Shown here one piece after another: positions 1-11,249 of a stretch of 64,000 nucleotides of DNA (the stretch's first letter is position 1; every line of letters starts with the position of its first letter). The stretch comes from Pardosa pseudoannulata (taxonomy: Eukaryota > Arthropoda > Arachnida > Araneae > Lycosidae): NCBI GenBank assembly GCA_032207245.1, contig CM063509.1, positions 105,142,021 through 105,206,020 of the forward strand, written 5' to 3'. Position numbers and translations under genes: made by a program. The notes under the pieces are model-generated. The model was not told where the DNA came from. It searched no databases and saw only the letters and a list, made by a program, of their open reading frames with translations.

Positions 1-435
1 CCTACCTTTAACTAAAGCAGCATTTTTCTGTTTTAATTTTTTCTCTTCCTTCTCTTTGACATCTTTTTAAATCATCGTTTTTACTGGTGTATCAGTTAGA
101 ATTTTTGATGCACTCTTCTTTCGGTTGTTTGTTGTCTCATGCATGCTAGCTTTTGCCAAGGGGCGTAATTCAAAAGGTGATATTGTTTTCAACTGATGAT
201 TTTCACTTTGTACTGATTGTGATGTATTTGGTTGCTAATCATCTATGCTTACGCTTGATTGTTGATCACCTGTGCTTGGTTGACGATCAGCTGTACTTGG
301 TAATTCAAAATCTAGTGACGGTTGATCAGTCACATATGATGAGAGATATTTGATATCCTCAAAGACGTTTTCATTGAATGGCCATATATCTGTTACTTTA
401 AATCCTGATTGCATATTTTTTAAAGTATCACACAT
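1..435 (-). pseudogene. Decayed pogo/Tigger-like (DDE_1) transposase, C-terminal end
   Basis: Read on the minus strand, 435 to 235 gives KNMQSGFKVTDIWPFNENVF and then FEDIKYLSSYVTDQPS, the usual end of the pogo/Tigger DDE domain (GF-x-x-T/S-G-I/D-x-P-F-N-x-x-x-F...YVTD). After a TAG near 234 the same frame continues with SPFELRPLAKA and a lysine-rich ILTDTPVK block, the classical C-terminal tail, broken again by a TAA. The upstream catalytic part is missing between 436 and 872, and the element runs off the left edge. It is a dead transposon gene, not a host gene. Confidence 0.8.
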
Positions 436-874
436 AAAATCAACTTAGAAAAGCATATGGGATACAGAAATAAAAAAAAAACACAACCTGGAAAATGGAC
501 CATGGTCCATTTTACCCCATGTGTAATACTGGCAAAAAGTGTCCAAAAAAAAAAGAACAAATCTTATATTAAATTGTTTTAGCTACATTAAATATAATAA
601 TACATTATCTTAGCTCTTTATTGTGAGAAGTTAAATCCTCCAAATCATAATTCTTAAATGAAGAGAAGAAGATATGTTATGATGAAAATATTTACTTCTG
701 ACTACCATAAATCAACTTTCTAGAATAAAATGACTAAATTGTCAGCTAAACACACAAATACACATTCATTTTCAAGACTTCAGTGCTGTCATCTATGTAT
801 AAAAATATTAAACATTAAAAATAATAAATAAAATAAATAATAGGGGGTGGTCCATTTTACCCCGGTCTCCCCTA
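436..874 (-). mobile_element. Terminal part of the pogo-like element with repeated end motifs
   Basis: The motif tggtccattttacccc occurs at 503-518 and again at 848-863. At 848-872 it continues into cggtctcccc followed by TA, which looks like a terminal inverted repeat next to a TA target site. At 492-513 two inverted copies of the motif meet as a perfect 22-bp palindrome centred on ccatgg. This suggests the transposon's right end plus a subterminal or rearranged copy of its end. The central transposase coding region is absent here. The boundary at 872-874 is inferred from the TA. Confidence 0.5.
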
Positions 875-2564
875 TAGCTGTTCTTTTCTTCCTAGCTTTT
901 AGTGTTGCAAACTTATTATCTATTTACAATCAATACTTATGTAAATTGTGCTCGCTATATAAAATAACTATGTTATTTAATCTTTTCTTTGATATTAATT
1001 ATCTAACATAATTTTTTACTATTTCGTATATGAAATTAACATTTTCTTCATTTTAAAATTGGCATGGTAAAAACTTAATTGTTGGCAAGTCAAAGCAGAA
1101 AGCAGTTGAACTTTGTATGTCTTTTTGCAAGAGTTAAATCTGCTCTGTATCTGGTGGCCACGCTTAAACTGGAAACCATGGTTTAGAATCACAAGGTCTA
1201 ACTCGCCTAAATTTTTCATCAAAACTCTGGGTTTTTGATGAAACACCAGGGTTTGTTTTAAAAAACTTTTTATATAAGAACTGTATGTAAATTGAGTTCA
1301 TTAGATTTAGTTCATTCATGCAGTTCATTTTTCAGTAAATCACAGACTTAAAATTGATGTAAAAGTTAGAAATTTAATAACTCTATCACTAGTGATTTGT
1401 GGAGTAAAACAGTTGACCATATGACCTATATAGTGGTCTAACCATCACTAGTAATGCTGCATAGACTATGCAACTGTAGAAGCTTTTCTTTCTTGGAATA
1501 AATAACTGTTATACTTATTTATTTTAATTACTCAATATATATTAAACATCATTCTAATATGAAAAATTTAAAAATTCTAAAGTATGCTTGCGTGCATTTC
1601 ATTTTAAAGAAAATGTTATGGAAATCTCTGGAAACAAACTTTTTATTTTAGCACTTTCAGAGGAATAGTAGCACAAAGAGATTATTGTAGGCTATGGAAA
1701 ATTCAGTCAATCTGGATTTCTAAAGGATGGGGATATATCCATCATAAATGGTGATAAACTTTTATTTAACTTATGGCTTGTTGCTGTTTTATTCAAAAAG
1801 TAGTTAGAAAATGAATTTCTGCAACAAATTTAACAGAAATATACTGAACACTAAATTTGTTAATTTAAATTTAAACTACTAATAAAATAATAATCGCTAA
1901 CAAAATATAATAATTGCTAACAAAAAGGTCAAAATTACTCTAAACGCATTAAATGTTTGTGCTTCATATATCTTAAAGAAATGATAAAAATTTATACTAA
2001 AATGATGCCATCAAAATTTAGGCCCTGGTAACAATAATAAAAGTCATTTTGTCTTGAAGCAAAAGTTATTAGTGTTCTATAGTAAATTTTTAAAACCCCC
2101 ATTTTGTCACTTTTTTTCCCAGATTGATACATTTTAACTAATTTTGATATATATCTAAGTAAATATTGTGAAAATAATATGGTCATAAGGAAAAACATAG
2201 TAAAATTCATCTTGTAAAGATTTGAGATAGATAGTGATTTTTAGATAGATATTTTTAGAAAATCTAATGAGATTTTACTAAAAATATCAGTGTCTGTCTC
2301 AGAAATGCCAAGGATATAATTGTGATTATGGAACCAATAGCCAAAAATATCCATTTTGTACTAGAGAACAACTTCTCTGTCACTGAATATGCATAATAGT
2401 ATGGAAAGAGCAAGAATTAAAAGCTAAAAGAAGCATCAGACTATGAAATTGTCAGCATATAAAGAGAGATACGAATATCATTTACAGATAAATACTTCTA
2501 AGCTGCATTTGTTCTAAACACATTGTTAATCCTAATATTATTGTCCCAAAAAAATTGAAAGATA
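875..2564. other. AT-rich intergenic stretch without a gene
   Basis: I see no coding region with domain sense. Short open frames at 1019-1246 and 1992-2210 show no motif. A perfect 11-bp hairpin (arms 1214-1224 and 1233-1243, 8-nt loop) lies here. A tcactagtga palindrome sits near 1386 with a related tcactagta near 1445. Confidence 0.5.
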
Positions 2565-2565
2565 A

Positions 2566-2890
2566 AGGTTTATTGGATTATACGGATTGCCACAGTCAAT
2601 TTTTTGCAACACAAGGGCTAATTAACCCCTTTGCAACTAATTTCTCGTATATGTGACACAGCGATTTCACTCTTATCAGTCCAGTGTAGCTTCCATGTGA
2701 TAATCTTCAGTTGATATTGAGAAACCAATGTCACATATACACAATAGGAGATCAACTCATATAGCATTTACATGTGGTCTTTAAGGGGTTAAACTAAGCT
2801 TACTATTTAAACCAGATATATAAATATCTGTGCAGTAAGATTTGAATCTATGAACTGTTGTTTCAAAAGATAGTATCTTGCCAATTTGGA
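2566..2890 (-). repeat. SINE family A copy, interrupted by a TTAA MITE
   Basis: The left part, 2566-2621 (ggttta... agtcaattttttgcaac ... aagggctaat), matches the tail half of the SINE at 30317-30485. The right part, from about 2793 to 2890 (gtgcagtaagatttgaatc, atgaactgttgttt), matches its B-box half. The 163-bp element between them ends in TTAA on both sides, so the two halves are one SINE split by a later insertion. Confidence 0.65.
2622..2792. mobile_element. TTAA-flanked MITE (piggyBac-type target site)
   Basis: The element starts TTAACCCCTTTGCAACTAAT and ends with the inverse of TTAACCCCTTAAAGACCACA. TTAA duplications are at 2622-2625 and 2789-2792, so the internal length is 163 bp. 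A second inner inverted pair is tatatgtgaca near 2650 and tgtcacatata near 2730. It is too short to encode anything and must be moved in trans. TTAA target choice is typical of piggyBac-like elements; no transposase of that type is in the window. Confidence 0.65.
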
Positions 2891-2892
2891 CA

Positions 2893-3489
2893 TACCAGGA
2901 AAATAAGTTTAGTTGATTCTTTTTTCTTTCAACACTTATTAGTCTAACACACACATTTAGTAATATTTCATTAGTCTAACATTTGTGAATTTACTAGCTT
3001 ATATTGTTTCCTGATTATGTATCATTGCCCTCCTGTGTAACAGATATTTTTTAAAATATTTTCTCTGTATAGACTTTTATCCTACTTTTAATTTCAAAAT
3101 CTTTAGTATTATAATTAAATATTAAACTCTAACCATTCTATTCCACATAACTGATATTTTTAGGGTTATAGGATTTTCTTGCTAGTTTCCTTAATACACC
3201 TATAAATATAACCAGTTTTGATAAATACTATCAATTTTGAAGCTTTTTCAATCTATCATTTCCATAAAACTAAACTTTATTTTATATGAATTACAACATT
3301 TTTTTGCATAAAGGTAAAACAATGTCTTAAAGAAAGTATTGAAGTATAAGGCCTATAAATATTTTGAAATGCATACATATATAAATTATTTTTAAATTTA
3401 AATTGCCCTACATTTACTTATACACATAAGCATGCACTTAGCAATACACTTATATCTATCTATCTATCTATCTATCTATATATATATAC

Positions 3490-3534
<45 letters not shown>

Positions 3535-5095
3535 CATATAAGGGCAAGACGAAGATAAGGCAAAAGAGGTACTTTCCTCTGAATAATTGGGTAAAGTGTC
3601 ATACTTTATTAATTTCTTTGATATTTTATTGACAGTTTTTAGTGACATGTTGAAATTATCTTTCTACTTTAAGTGAAATTATGTTTATATGCAGCTTAGA
3701 GATGTAGACTGGATATTTTAATATATGGGAAATTGCCCAAAGTTTGGCCATTCATAGCTTTAAAAAAATGTAAATTTTAATAACAGTTTTACGAAGTAAT
3801 AGAACTCATAGATACCATTATAATTATTGTATACAATTAATTTTCTAAAATAAAAATGAAATCTAATAAATAATATAAAGTTAAAGAAGTCATTTTTCCA
3901 TAATTTATTTTGTAATTTATAAATGCATACAAAAACAAAGAGAAATCAGGAGAGAGCCCTGTTGTAAATGAAGTTTTTATTCAAAAATAATTATTCTAAT
4001 AGAACTTTATTCGTTAGACTGGAATACTAGATATACAAAGGTTATACACCACATTTGATTGATTACATATGAGTTGATCAATAACTATTATGAATAAGTG
4101 TTTGTTTGGCAACAAATTCAATATTTCTTAAAAATGTAGTAATACCCAAGCATTTTTAGATTTTAGACATTTGCATGAGCATTTTACCTGGGCATTTATC
4201 CAAATTTCATAAAATAAATGCCTGGAAATTTTACATCACCAATGCAGCTTCATATACATACATATAAAAATTTTTAATACTTTGAATTATTTGCTATGCT
4301 GCTACCACATATGCTTTTAAATTTTAGTTAATAAAACATAACTATTTGCAAAGCAAGCTAATTTTCCCAAATAGTTTTAAATTAACTATATATTGCCCCC
4401 CCCCTTTAAAAAAATTAAGCCAGTATTGCCAGAGAATTTTCCATTATTTTATACAGTTAAATTCATTCCAAGAAATTGTAAAATGCTAGCTGACAAATTT
4501 TTTTTCCATACATTAATATAGAATTATATACGTGTAATATAGCAGATGTTTAGTTACTTTAAGATTTATACTACTAATAATAATAAAAATAGCTTATAAT
4601 AGATAGTCTCTATCTTTTATGCTTCACATAATTTAATACAATATATGCCAAATTACATACCAGTGTAGAATATAAAACTGCTTATATGTTCCAAAAAGCA
4701 TGTATTATCCCAAAAACATTTTAGTTCATATTAGATAATTCCCTTTATTTTTATATACAAGCTATTGACACATTTTTGGATACAAATAAAAAAGAATTAG
4801 GACTGTTTTACTTCTAAACATTATTATATATTTCTAAAAATTTCTATTTTTAAAAATTGTTTCTTATAAAAAAAAGAATGTTTTGAAAAAAAAAAAAAAA
4901 AAAATTGAATTATTTGTCCTATTTGGGCATCCACTCAAAAAATCACACATCTGCCCACTATATATACCACTTAATTATTTATTATGGCACTGGATATATT
5001 GCAGTATATTTTGTTGATCAGTTTTATTCAAAATTTGATACAGTATAATTCTGGTATAAAATACTGATGTTAAATTTTATCTATCTAGCTCATTG
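2893..5095. other. AT-rich intergenic stretch without a gene
   Basis: No coding signal. The open frame at 3432-3632 is translated microsatellite. Simple repeats are annotated separately. Poly-A of about 17 bases is at 4888-4904. Confidence 0.5.
3452..3541. repeat. (TATC)n followed by interrupted (TA)n microsatellite
   Basis: Five to six tatc units run directly into (ta)n broken by tacata steps. This is a compound simple repeat. Confidence 0.9.
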
Positions 5096-6110
5096 CAGAC
5101 ATGCCAACTGCTCCGGTTTCAGCGGAGTTGCTCCGGAGAAATGATAAAAATTGGTAACTCCGCACACTCCTCAAATTGCTCCAGAAAATAACAAAAATTT
5201 TGTTTCGGGGGAAATATTTTGTTAATTTTATCAAATCTCGTAATTTCTGAAGAATTTTTCTTAATTCTTTTCCGCTATTTGCAGCAAGTAAATATTGCTA
5301 AATAGGCCTAACCTACAGCGAAATGTTTATATTCAGAAGCATGTGCATATATGGTTTTAAGCATGTGCATATATGCTTAAAAATTTTCCTCGATAATTTC
5401 GTCGAGAGATGAAATGTTGATGCATGCTGAAGTTGCAGGTATTAGTATAAGAGCTCAGACTAAGTTCAGTTCTTTGAACTATTTCATTGAATGTTTCAAT
5501 ATCTTTACTTATAATGCATTGGAGGAACTTCAATCAGAGTTTAATCTTTACCAAATGGACAAATTTAGCGAGGAAATTCTAAACTGTGAACGCTCAGATA
5601 CACCTTGGTATAAAATCAGTTGTTTAAGACATCACAATGCAGCAATCAAATACAAAGTTTTACCAAAAATAATGCTAAATATATTGCTCTTTCCAAAGAG
5701 TTTTCAGTACTGTGCGGAAAAATCAAACTGAATTTAGGTCAAATTTGGGAAGACAAACTCTAGAATCTCTGATGATAGATAAATGTAAATATTTTAATCA
5801 GTGTCAATGTTGTTATAAGAAAAATATTTCTGAAAAAGAACGTTTTAAAGCTAAAAAATCTACTTATACATTGTTAAATGCATAAATTTTAATTTACCTT
5901 TAATAGTATGTTAATTTTTAATTATTTAATTTGCTCAGTTTTAATTTAGAAATTAATAAAATATATAATTATATATAATTTGTTTATATTATTTTAAAAT
6001 TTGTTTTATTATGTATGTCAATTGTATACGCGTTTACTTTGTAGGTAGCATGTTAAATTTTAAAACCGCGCTGTTGCTCCTGACAGAGTTGACTGAATGT
6101 TGTATGTCTG
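5096..6110 (+). mobile_element. Internally deleted hAT-type element with inverted ends
   Basis: The left end cagacatgccaactgctcc and the reverse complement of the right end (cagacatacaacattcag) share a CAGACAT start and later GCTCC/GGAGCAAC blocks. The flanks read tcattgca on the left and tgattgca on the right if the element begins at GACAT. This is 7 of 8 matching bases, the size of a hAT target duplication. Inside, on the + strand, lies the C-terminal part of a hAT transposase (separate entry). Confidence 0.5.
5414..5889 (+). pseudogene. hAT-family transposase C-terminal fragment (frameshifted)
   Basis: The first frame (5414-5731) contains SLNYFIECFNIFTYNALEEL and, further on, ILLFPKS, which looks like the region just before the hAT dimerisation motif. 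From about 5695 the next frame gives RVFSTVRKNQTEFRSNLG and TLESLMIDKCKYFNQ up to a TAA near 5889. R-V-F-S-x-V-R-K-x-x-T-x-x-R-x-x-L is the conserved hAT C-terminal motif. The usual HSNAECE-like block between the two is lost in a small deletion that also shifts the frame. The BED and catalytic parts are absent, so it is not functional. Confidence 0.65.
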
Positions 6111-7704
6111 TGATTGCATTTTTGAGTTATCATGTTTACATATTAATATATCTGTAAATTTTGTATAGGAGGTTTAAAATGTCAATATTCATTAAAATTT
6201 TGGGGTCAAATTGGTAATGTTTTCTATATGTAAAGTGAAAAATTGTGTGGTAAATGAGTTACATAGTATAACTTTATTCTTATTCAAATGTAAAAGTAAT
6301 TACTTTCCAAATTAAAGATAATTGTTATCTATACAGTTTTTTTTGTTTTACCGTATATTAAAATTTAGTGTTATAAAGGTTTAAGTTCTTGATTAATACA
6401 ATATTTTGTTACAAGCATCATGAATTAAAATGAAAATTTGATAATATGCATGTAATTATATTTGTTTCGAATATATTAAAATCAAACAATAAATTACCTT
6501 GCAAAAGAAACTATATTGAACCTGTAAGAAATTGTTTAATTAAATATAGTTACTATATAATAGCTTCTCTACAAATAATTTTCTTTAAAAATATTATACG
6601 ATTTCTGACTTTAAAAACAAAACACATAATTTTTCCTAATTCTCAGCAGGTTCCTATTTTTTTTTTTTTTTAAAGTATATCAATAAGTTACCAACTTTCA
6701 AAAGCTATACTAATTCTAAAAGAAAAATTTAAGGTTGACAGTGTAAAGGAAAAAACAAATCTATAATTTTTAAAGTATACATTAATCACATTGCCACAAT
6801 CACCTGCATTTAAATAACTGGAATTTTTTTTTAAAGCTAAATTAACTATTTAAATTCTGAGAAATATGTTAATATTATCAAAGAAAAAACTCAACTTCAT
6901 AAAAGGACTAATTTTGGTGAATTTTGGCATTATTTCGTATGATACAGATTATGGATTACTCAGGATATATTTTAAGAATCCTTACAGTGAATATTGTTTT
7001 AATCATAAACACATTCCTGCATTTTCAATTACAGTAGTCTGATCAGTTTTTTACAAATATATTTTTTTAAATATTGGTTTTAATACGACCTCCTCTTTAG
7101 TGAAAAAAAACATACAAGCTGCTGCACTTACTATTTGAAAAATGAAATACATTTAACTTGATTGGTTATAAAATGTTTCAAAGTACCCCTTAATTTTTCT
7201 TAATTATGGATGTTAAGTTTCCTCCATGATGTTTTATGAGAGGGATTTATTTAAATTATAAATATACTATATGACATTTTAAATATTTTAGCAAATTATA
7301 TAATTTGTTTACTTAATTATTATTTAGCTCAAATTAAAATATTTAAGCTAGTTATTATTTTTCTATCAACTGAATTTATTTCTACTCATAGAATGGGTAA
7401 TTTTGATGCTACTTCATTTTTACTGTTAAATATATAATAATGATGTATCAAATAGTGATTTGGTAAATTCTCACTTTTTCAAAAAGTTTTGTTTTAAAAA
7501 ATGATTTCAATTAAAAAATTACAATTTTAATTGTAGAAAACTAATTATAATTAAAATTGTAATTTTGTAACTAAAACCATTTTCAAATTTAAAATTAAAA
7601 AATGTTAACAATTTGCTATTTTAATCCTTGTATATTAAAAAAAATTAACAACTTTAGGTATTTTTTTATGATAATATAACTATGTTTATATAGTTATATT
7701 ATAA
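6111..7704. other. AT-rich intergenic stretch without a gene
   Basis: No coding signal; the 75-codon frame at 6446-6673 is poor in any motif. A perfect 18-bp inverted repeat is annotated at 7515-7566. Confidence 0.5.
7515..7566. repeat. Perfect 18-bp inverted repeat (hairpin)
   Basis: Arms 7515-7532 and 7549-7566 are exact reverse complements, separated by 16 nt. The arms are A/T except for one C/G pair. It could be a MITE remnant or chance in AT-rich DNA. Confidence 0.6.
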
Positions 7705-8068
7705 AGCCACGGTAGCTCAGTCAGCAAAGGTAGAGATCTTGTAACTGAAAGGTTGCGGGTTCGGGGCTGGATCTGGCCTAAGATCCACTGTGTTTGTTAA
7801 AGGTGACTGGGGCTCTTAAAATATGTTCATGGTCACAAAGTCCTCCAAGTTCTCAAACGATACCTCTGGGGGTGGCACACCAAGCTTGGGGGTCTTTTGC
7901 TTGGTCCCTGCTTCTAAATTACGAGGACCCAGTGGGGGTAATGTTGCTGGTGTCTATAGCATACCGTAAGCTACACATGCTCCCCAGGTAGTGCTAAATA
8001 GGTAATAGGTTTGCCGCCTTGTTAAGGCATTAGGATAATGTCTGTATTGCCTACTGCATTGGAAAAAA
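7705..8068 (+). repeat. tRNA-derived SINE, family B (full-length copy)
   Basis: It begins gccacggtagctcagtcag, a tRNA-like A box at about 7713-7724, followed by aaaggttgcgggttcggggc, a B box at about 7757-7767, at tRNA spacing. A ~280-bp unrelated body follows and ends in ttggaaaaaaaata. Parts of the body recur in a diverged copy near 32.4 kb, which shows it is a dispersed family. The stretch is visibly richer in G and C than its surroundings. The 65-codon frame inside is not a gene. Confidence 0.75.
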
Positions 8069-9669
8069 AATATTACAATACATTGATTATAATTATACAG
8101 CAATATATTAGTACAGCATATTACTGATATGCTGACGTCATCAAGAGAAGGAATTTTAATTGCTCATTATTAAATTGTTCATAATCATCACAGAAAATTT
8201 TTAATTTCTGATTCAAATGGTATTTATACTTCTATTTGACCCATAATATATAGCACAAATTTAAGTGTTACTAGGGAACTGAAATTAATCAATATAAAAT
8301 GAGCTAAACATATTGTTTTAGTAAGTAATAATTCACAAGTGTTTGTGAGACTCCAAAAATATACCCTGAAAATTTTAAGACTGATATATCAAGAGGGATG
8401 ATAAAATAAATGAAGGACATTTTGGTTAGGGGAAGGTGGAATTAAATCAATTCTGTAAAAATAATAAATTAAAAAAAAGTTTCAAATATAGGAAATATGC
8501 TAAACACATTTTAAAGAATTAAATTTCATTCTGAAAGAGGTTAAAAAACTCCTCATCTTCAATTACTAGAATTTTTCAAATAGACAAGCATTCAGTTTCT
8601 TAACTAATGTAGCAATCATTCTCTCTTTAACATACTTATATTTATATATATACGCATTTAACAAAAACATCCTTTAGTCTTAACATCTAACCACTCTTGC
8701 AGGATCTCACAGAATCCATGACTTTATCCCTAAGCAGTTCTAACCATCAGAATCATAAACGACCTTTGTCTTTATCAGTACCTACTGTGGTGTACTTTCA
8801 AAGTAGCTTAACATATTATTTTAAGATTCAGGTCTAGCAGACTGCTTAATGGCAGTTGTGGGGTTATTTAAGTCATACAGAGAGAGAAAAAACATGTTGC
8901 ATTCTTTAATCAATTTATAGTACCCATAGAAAGTAGTAAATAAAATTATTCACAATTTTATTTCTCCAGACACCAGAAGATGGTTAGTGTGAAATTCCCA
9001 GAATTCTGGAGTTTTCTCAGAGCACAAACAACCTTGATAATTGTTTGTACAGATTTCTATCTTAAGTAGGAAAAAAAAAAAAGATTGATAAACAAAATAA
9101 ATTGTAAATGCATAGTTCATAAAATTAGAGTTTTTGACAACATTCCTCATAAATAAAGGGCAATAACAAATAACTTTACAGGTTATTGAAAGCCTAGTAA
9201 TATTTTTTATGATAAAACTTTTATTCCCTGCAAAAGTTTTTAAAAATGCATCATGCATCTCGTATTAAGCAAAAGTAATTTTCACCATCTTATTTTTTCC
9301 AAGAAAACTCCCTGTATAAATTAGACACTTGTTTAGTATGTGAAATTATTAATAAAAATAAAACACAGAAAAGGGACAATGAATTTAATTGTCTACATAT
9401 CAGTAGGTCCAACAATCCAAAAAACATTTGATGATGTGAAAAAATGTACAACTTATGGCCTTCATTTAAAACATGAATTTTTGAACTGTATCACACTGTC
9501 ATATGAAACAAAAACATTTTTTTAAATTGAACCTAACATCACAACAGAAACACATGGCAATGACATTAACACCATACATGGTGCCCAAGTAAAGACACAG
9601 AGGGGAGAACAGCAATAGATTTTAGTATTAAAATACATTTGTCACTCAGGAAATATCTGTACATATTTG
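8069..9669. other. AT-rich stretch without a recognisable gene
   Basis: No domain or repeat recognised. A perfect CRE palindrome TGACGTCA is at 8133-8140, just past the SINE. Minus-strand AATAAA occurs near 9218 and near 8957 and could serve as alternative 3' ends of the large gene. The 102-codon frame at 8950-9258 (minus) has no motif. Confidence 0.4.
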
Positions 9670-10718
9670 GAAACATACAGGAACAGTAAAAAGGCATTTA
9701 TTAAAACAAAACATTGTCAGACTTTACTTCACACTGTACAACTTTATATTAATAAAGTTACAATTTTACAAGAAAAATAGGACCCTTTTATATATATACA
9801 AGAGAACTTTACAAATACATTACAAGGTTAACATGTTTATATTAACATCATCATATAAACATTAAATGGACTTTAGTACACTACCAAAAGCAAGTGATCT
9901 AAAATGATTTGACAGAGTACAATACACACATATACACAAGAACAGTACATAATAAAAATGCCTTCATGCATTAAAGGCTGCAAATGCACATACAAAAATA
10001 TTTGTACAGAGATACAAGATCTTGTGAGCATGATCAAGTTATTAAACATATTTCATTAAAGGAAATAAGAGTACAATAAATGCACCTTTATGATTTTTTT
10101 TAAATCCAAGACAGTTAACATCTAATACATACTGTGTACTATTGGATGCCTACAAAAATTGGCACAAATACATAACAAATAAAAAGCTTAATGAAACAGC
10201 ATTAAAAAAAATATTTCAGAAGCACTGAATTGCAGTTTGGATCAATTGATATATGTATGTTAAATAAAATTAAAATACTACTAAAAAGAATCCTTTTAAA
10301 AAATAATGTGGAAAATTATCAATTTTTGAATGTTACAATAAATCTGAATAATCTTAATGTTATAATATATCTGAATATTTTATAACTCTGTTAAAAAAAA
10401 TTGTTCAACAGTTTGAAAACTTTTTTAGTACTCTACTTAAATCTCTGTAGGTTGGGGAATGAAGTAGTTTATAACATCATGGATTATTATTGCATACATT
10501 CAATTGAATTTTCATTAAAAAGAATTATACACGTTTTCTGTTATCACCTTTGCATATATATTAAATTATACTAATTATTACTCTTTTTGTTGAAAAATAG
10601 ATAATGCCTTATAATAATTAAGATGAAATACTTTAGAACTTTCTTTAACTCTTCAGATTTTTTATTTAATAAATTCAATCTACAAGCTTTGAAACTATGG
10701 TATTTTAAGGTAATTGCT

Positions 10719-10721
<3 letters not shown>

Positions 10722-10765
<44 letters not shown>
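10722..10765. repeat. (TA)n microsatellite
   Basis: About 20 uninterrupted TA units. Confidence 0.9.
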
Positions 10766-10775
<10 letters not shown>

Positions 10776-11089
10776 GTATTTTATAAAACTGTTCTGACTT
10801 GAAGCAGTTTATGCATAGTCGACATTAGTTTATTGCAAAAAACTTAAAAAAAGACATAATGATTCTTTTTCTTTTAGGAAACAACTTTAACTGGTAGACA
10901 AAGTTCTCTCTGTTAATATATATGTAACATATGAATCAATGAAACAAATTATTGTAGTGGAAATAATTAAAACTTATTTATCTATTAGGAATGAAGAAAA
11001 CATTTTTTAAAACAATATTTTTAAATAAATACTAAATAAAAAAATTTAAAGCTGCACAACTTAGTCTCAAATTAAACAAACTAACAGGA

Positions 11090-11249
<160 letters not shown>

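Noticed and set aside
7705..7775. A tRNA gene
   Set aside because: A and B boxes are present but the stem pairing is poor and a long repeated body follows, so it is a SINE head. The same holds for the minus-strand head at 30485.
7794..7991. 65-codon frame on the + strand
   Set aside because: Falls inside the body of the tRNA-derived SINE.
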